From positions 682,001-746,000 of the forward strand of contig NZ_CP130886.1 of assembly GCF_030622045.1 (NCBI RefSeq): a DNA stretch of 64,000 nt, written 5' to 3'. This document shows, piece after piece, positions 62,403 to 64,000 of this stretch; within the stretch, counting starts at the first letter, position 1, and each line of letters starts with the position of its first letter. The notes beneath the pieces are model-generated. The model had not been told where the DNA came from. It searched no databases and saw only the letters and a list, made by a program, of their open reading frames with translations. A program made the translations under genes and the position numbers. Source of the DNA: Planctellipticum variicoloris. GTDB lineage: Bacteria; Planctomycetota; Planctomycetia; Planctomycetales; Planctomycetaceae.

Positions 62403-63386
62403 TTACGGCTGATTGTTCGAGTTGTCTGTGGAACGGGCCGCGGCCACATTGCTCGAAGCATCCAGGATGCCGCCCGGGCGATGTCCTTCGATGGCGAAGT
62501 TCCGCAGCTTCACGATCGGCGGCCCCATCAGCAACACGAAGATGGGGGGCGCCAGACAGAAGACGACCGGAAACAACAGCTTGATGCTGGTTTTGCCGGC
62601 CTGCTCTTCGGCGCGCTGTCGCCATGCCCGGCGGACGCTGTCGGCGTATTCGGTGACGGCGGTCGCCACGTGGGTTCCGGTTCGTTCGGTCTGGGTGACC
62701 AGGGCGGCCAGCGCGTTGACATCCGGTGTGTTGATCCGCCGGGCAAACTGCCGCAGCGCACGGGGCATCGTATCGGCGTCGGCCTGACGGCGGATGACTT
62801 CCAGCTCGACGGCGATATCCGGGTGGAAGAATTCGATCTCGCGCGACACTCGATCGAGGGCTTCCCGCAGCGGGAGCCCGCCGGTCAGGCACATTCGCAC
62901 GACGTCGAGCGCGTCGGGCAAACCTTTCTGAATGCGGTCGACGCGCCGACGGGCCTGGATGGAAAGCATCATGCGCGGGAGTGCATACCCCAGCAGCGCG
63001 ATCACCAGGGTCGCACCGCCGATGATTTCCGGCAGGCTGGTGGCGGGATCGGCGGCCACCGCCAGTCCGCCGCCGATCAGCAGCGAACCGACTGTCAGCG
63101 AATTACGTGTCGCCAGGTAGTCGATCAGAGCGTTCTGGCCGTAGTAGCCGGCTCGTTTCAGGTCCTGGTCGATCGACTCGACCTCCGCACCGAGCTGCGG
63201 CAGCATGCCCGCGAGGGCTCGGGTCCAGGCGCTGGCTTTCCGGCCGCTGATGCGTTCGCCGAGCTCGGTGAGATCTCGCGTTTTCTGGCGGGCGTTGACG
63301 AACCCGCTGCCCAGGGCGAAGGCAATGGCGGCCACGGCGACGAAAACACCGGCAGTCAGCAGATCGAGCAGGAATTCGGGTGTCAC
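62403..63386 (-). CDS. tadC: TadC-like type II/IV secretion inner membrane protein
   Basis: A 327-residue T2SSF-family membrane protein. First helix LDLLTAGVFVAVAAIAFALGSGF, then a cytoplasmic domain with GLPDALDVVRMCLTGGLPLREALDRVSREI, a central pair of helices (SLLIGGGLAVAAD..., GGATLVIALLGYALP), LAALVTQTERTGTHVATAVTEYADSVRRAWRQRAEEQAGKTSIKLLFPVVFCLAPPIFVLLMGPPIV. The order of T2SSF parts matches TadC, the platform protein of Flp/tight-adherence pilus systems. GTG 63386 is chosen because AAGGA lies 6 bases before it. Next gene on the same strand is TadB-like, 61 bases apart. Confidence 0.85.
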   Translation of the reverse strand: MTPEFLLDLLTAGVFVAVAAIAFALGSGFVNARQKTRDLTELGERISGRKASAWTRALAGMLPQLGAEVESIDQDLKRAGYYGQNALIDYLATRNSLTVGSLLIGGGLAVAADPATSLPEIIGGATLVIALLGYALPRMMLSIQARRRVDRIQKGLPDALDVVRMCLTGGLPLREALDRVSREIEFFHPDIAVELEVIRRQADADTMPRALRQFARRINTPDVNALAALVTQTERTGTHVATAVTEYADSVRRAWRQRAEEQAGKTSIKLLFPVVFCLAPPIFVLLMGPPIVKLRNFAIEGHRPGGILDASSNVAAARSTDNSNNQP

Positions 63387-63447
63387 AATCAATCCTTCCA
63401 GGATGCGAGCGCGGCTGAGATTTCGTTGTCGGGACGCGAATGACGGC

Positions 63448-64000
63448 TCAGTTTTCGGGACGCAGCAGGGCTGTGACCCAGAGGATGCCGATCAGTTCGA
63501 GCACGATGGCAACGACGAGCATCGAACGTCCCAGCGGGTCGGAGTAGAGCACCTCCAGGTGCTGCGGCTGCAGGACCATCAACGACAGATAGGCGATCGG
63601 GCAGACGGCGGCGATCAGCAGGGCCGATGCGCGGCCGGCTCCGGTGGCGGCGCGCATCTGCCGCCAGGCGGAGGTGCGGTCGCGGATGACTGAGCCCATC
63701 CGTTCGAGCGTGTCGGGCAGACTGCCGCCCGCCTGTCGCTGGACGACCAGCGTGGTCGTGAGAATGCGGAACTCCACCAGCCGGATGCGGGACGCCAGAT
63801 GTTTCATGACGCTGTTGAAGGAGCGGCCGAGTTCGAGCTGACGGGAGCAGCGTTGAAACTCGCGGCCGAGGACGCCGCCGGCTTCTTCGCCAATCAGTTT
63901 GACGGCCTGATCGACGCTTTCGCCGGCGCGGACAGCGCGGGCGAACATATCGAGCACGGCGGGCAATTGCATACGGATCGCGTGGATTCGCTGACCGCGA
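63448..64000 (-). CDS. tadB: TadB-like type II/IV secretion protein, 5' end outside window
   Basis: About 184 codons, the C-terminal part of a T2SSF protein: RIHAIRMQLPAVLDMFARAVRAGESVDQAVKLIGEEAGGVLGREF, ILTTTLVVQRQAGGSLPDTLERMGSVIRDRTSAWRQMRAATGAGRASALLIAAVCPIAYLSLMVLQPQHL, ending with one helix and LRPEN. The frame remains open at base 64000, so the start lies to the right. The order tadB-tadC on the same strand is the usual tad operon order, with tadA probably beyond the window. Confidence 0.85.
   Translation of the reverse strand, partial: RGQRIHAIRMQLPAVLDMFARAVRAGESVDQAVKLIGEEAGGVLGREFQRCSRQLELGRSFNSVMKHLASRIRLVEFRILTTTLVVQRQAGGSLPDTLERMGSVIRDRTSAWRQMRAATGAGRASALLIAAVCPIAYLSLMVLQPQHLEVLYSDPLGRSMLVVAIVLELIGILWVTALLRPEN

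Overview
The window looks like a chromosome piece from a planctomycete (Planctomycetota, probably order Planctomycetales). GC content is high (I estimate about 64 percent by eye), and the gene content is characteristic: two DUF1501 proteins, a PSCyt1/PSCyt2/PSD1 cytochrome protein next to one of them, a DUF1080 secreted protein, an Nramp-like carrier, a Cache-type Ser/Thr kinase, a MoxR-DUF58-DUF4129 operon, a formylmethanofuran dehydrogenase subunit C homolog, and many short inverted and dispersed repeats between genes. Species cannot be named from the sequence alone.

Layout. 0-2 kb: end of a flagellin gene with a strong terminator, then a CBS/CorC membrane protein. 2-6 kb: a transposase-like protein split across two frames, then a 1.4 kb repeat-rich gap, a DUF1080 protein and a 91-bp duplicated repeat. 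6-13 kb: GH15/phosphorylase-kinase-like enzyme, YjbQ, a methyltransferase, a reductase of the thioester-reductase/male-sterility type, a PilZ protein and a membrane-anchored proline-rich protein. 13.1-15.4 kb: a decayed lambda-type prophage head module (terminase end, zinc ribbon, gpW-like, portal start) holding an AT-richer unknown gene, cut off by a dispersed repeat. 15.5-20 kb: DUF1501, then an overlapping phosphotriesterase-like/SelA-like pair, a gene fragment and tRNA-Ala(CGC).

20-32.9 kb: Nramp-like carrier, PSCyt-DUF1501 operon, TPR lipoprotein, beta-helix protein, Cache-kinase and an esterase. 33-39.7 kb: MoxR-DUF58-DUF4129 operon and an M28-PDZ peptidase. 40-43.8 kb: a complete ribose-type (CUT2) ABC importer. 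44-48.9 kb: FhcC-like protein, a large inverted repeat, an LCAT-like lipoprotein, a small Tyr/His-rich secreted protein, hisB and a small gene. 49.4-56.6 kb: a four-gene tripartite efflux operon (TolC-like lipoprotein, MacA-like adaptor with two C-terminal EF-hands, ATPase, MacB permease). 56.6-64 kb: PaaK-like ligase, PlsY, an ArnT-like glycosyltransferase, a possible structured RNA, a sigma-54 activator, and two TadB/TadC-type genes, the last running off the window.

The most unusual points are the efflux operon (EF-hand adaptor, internally duplicated insert in the TolC-like protein, long gene overlap), the transposase-like pair that seems to need a +1 frameshift, and the AT-richer cargo gene inside the prophage relic. 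All function calls rest on motif and architecture recognition by eye; no database search was run.
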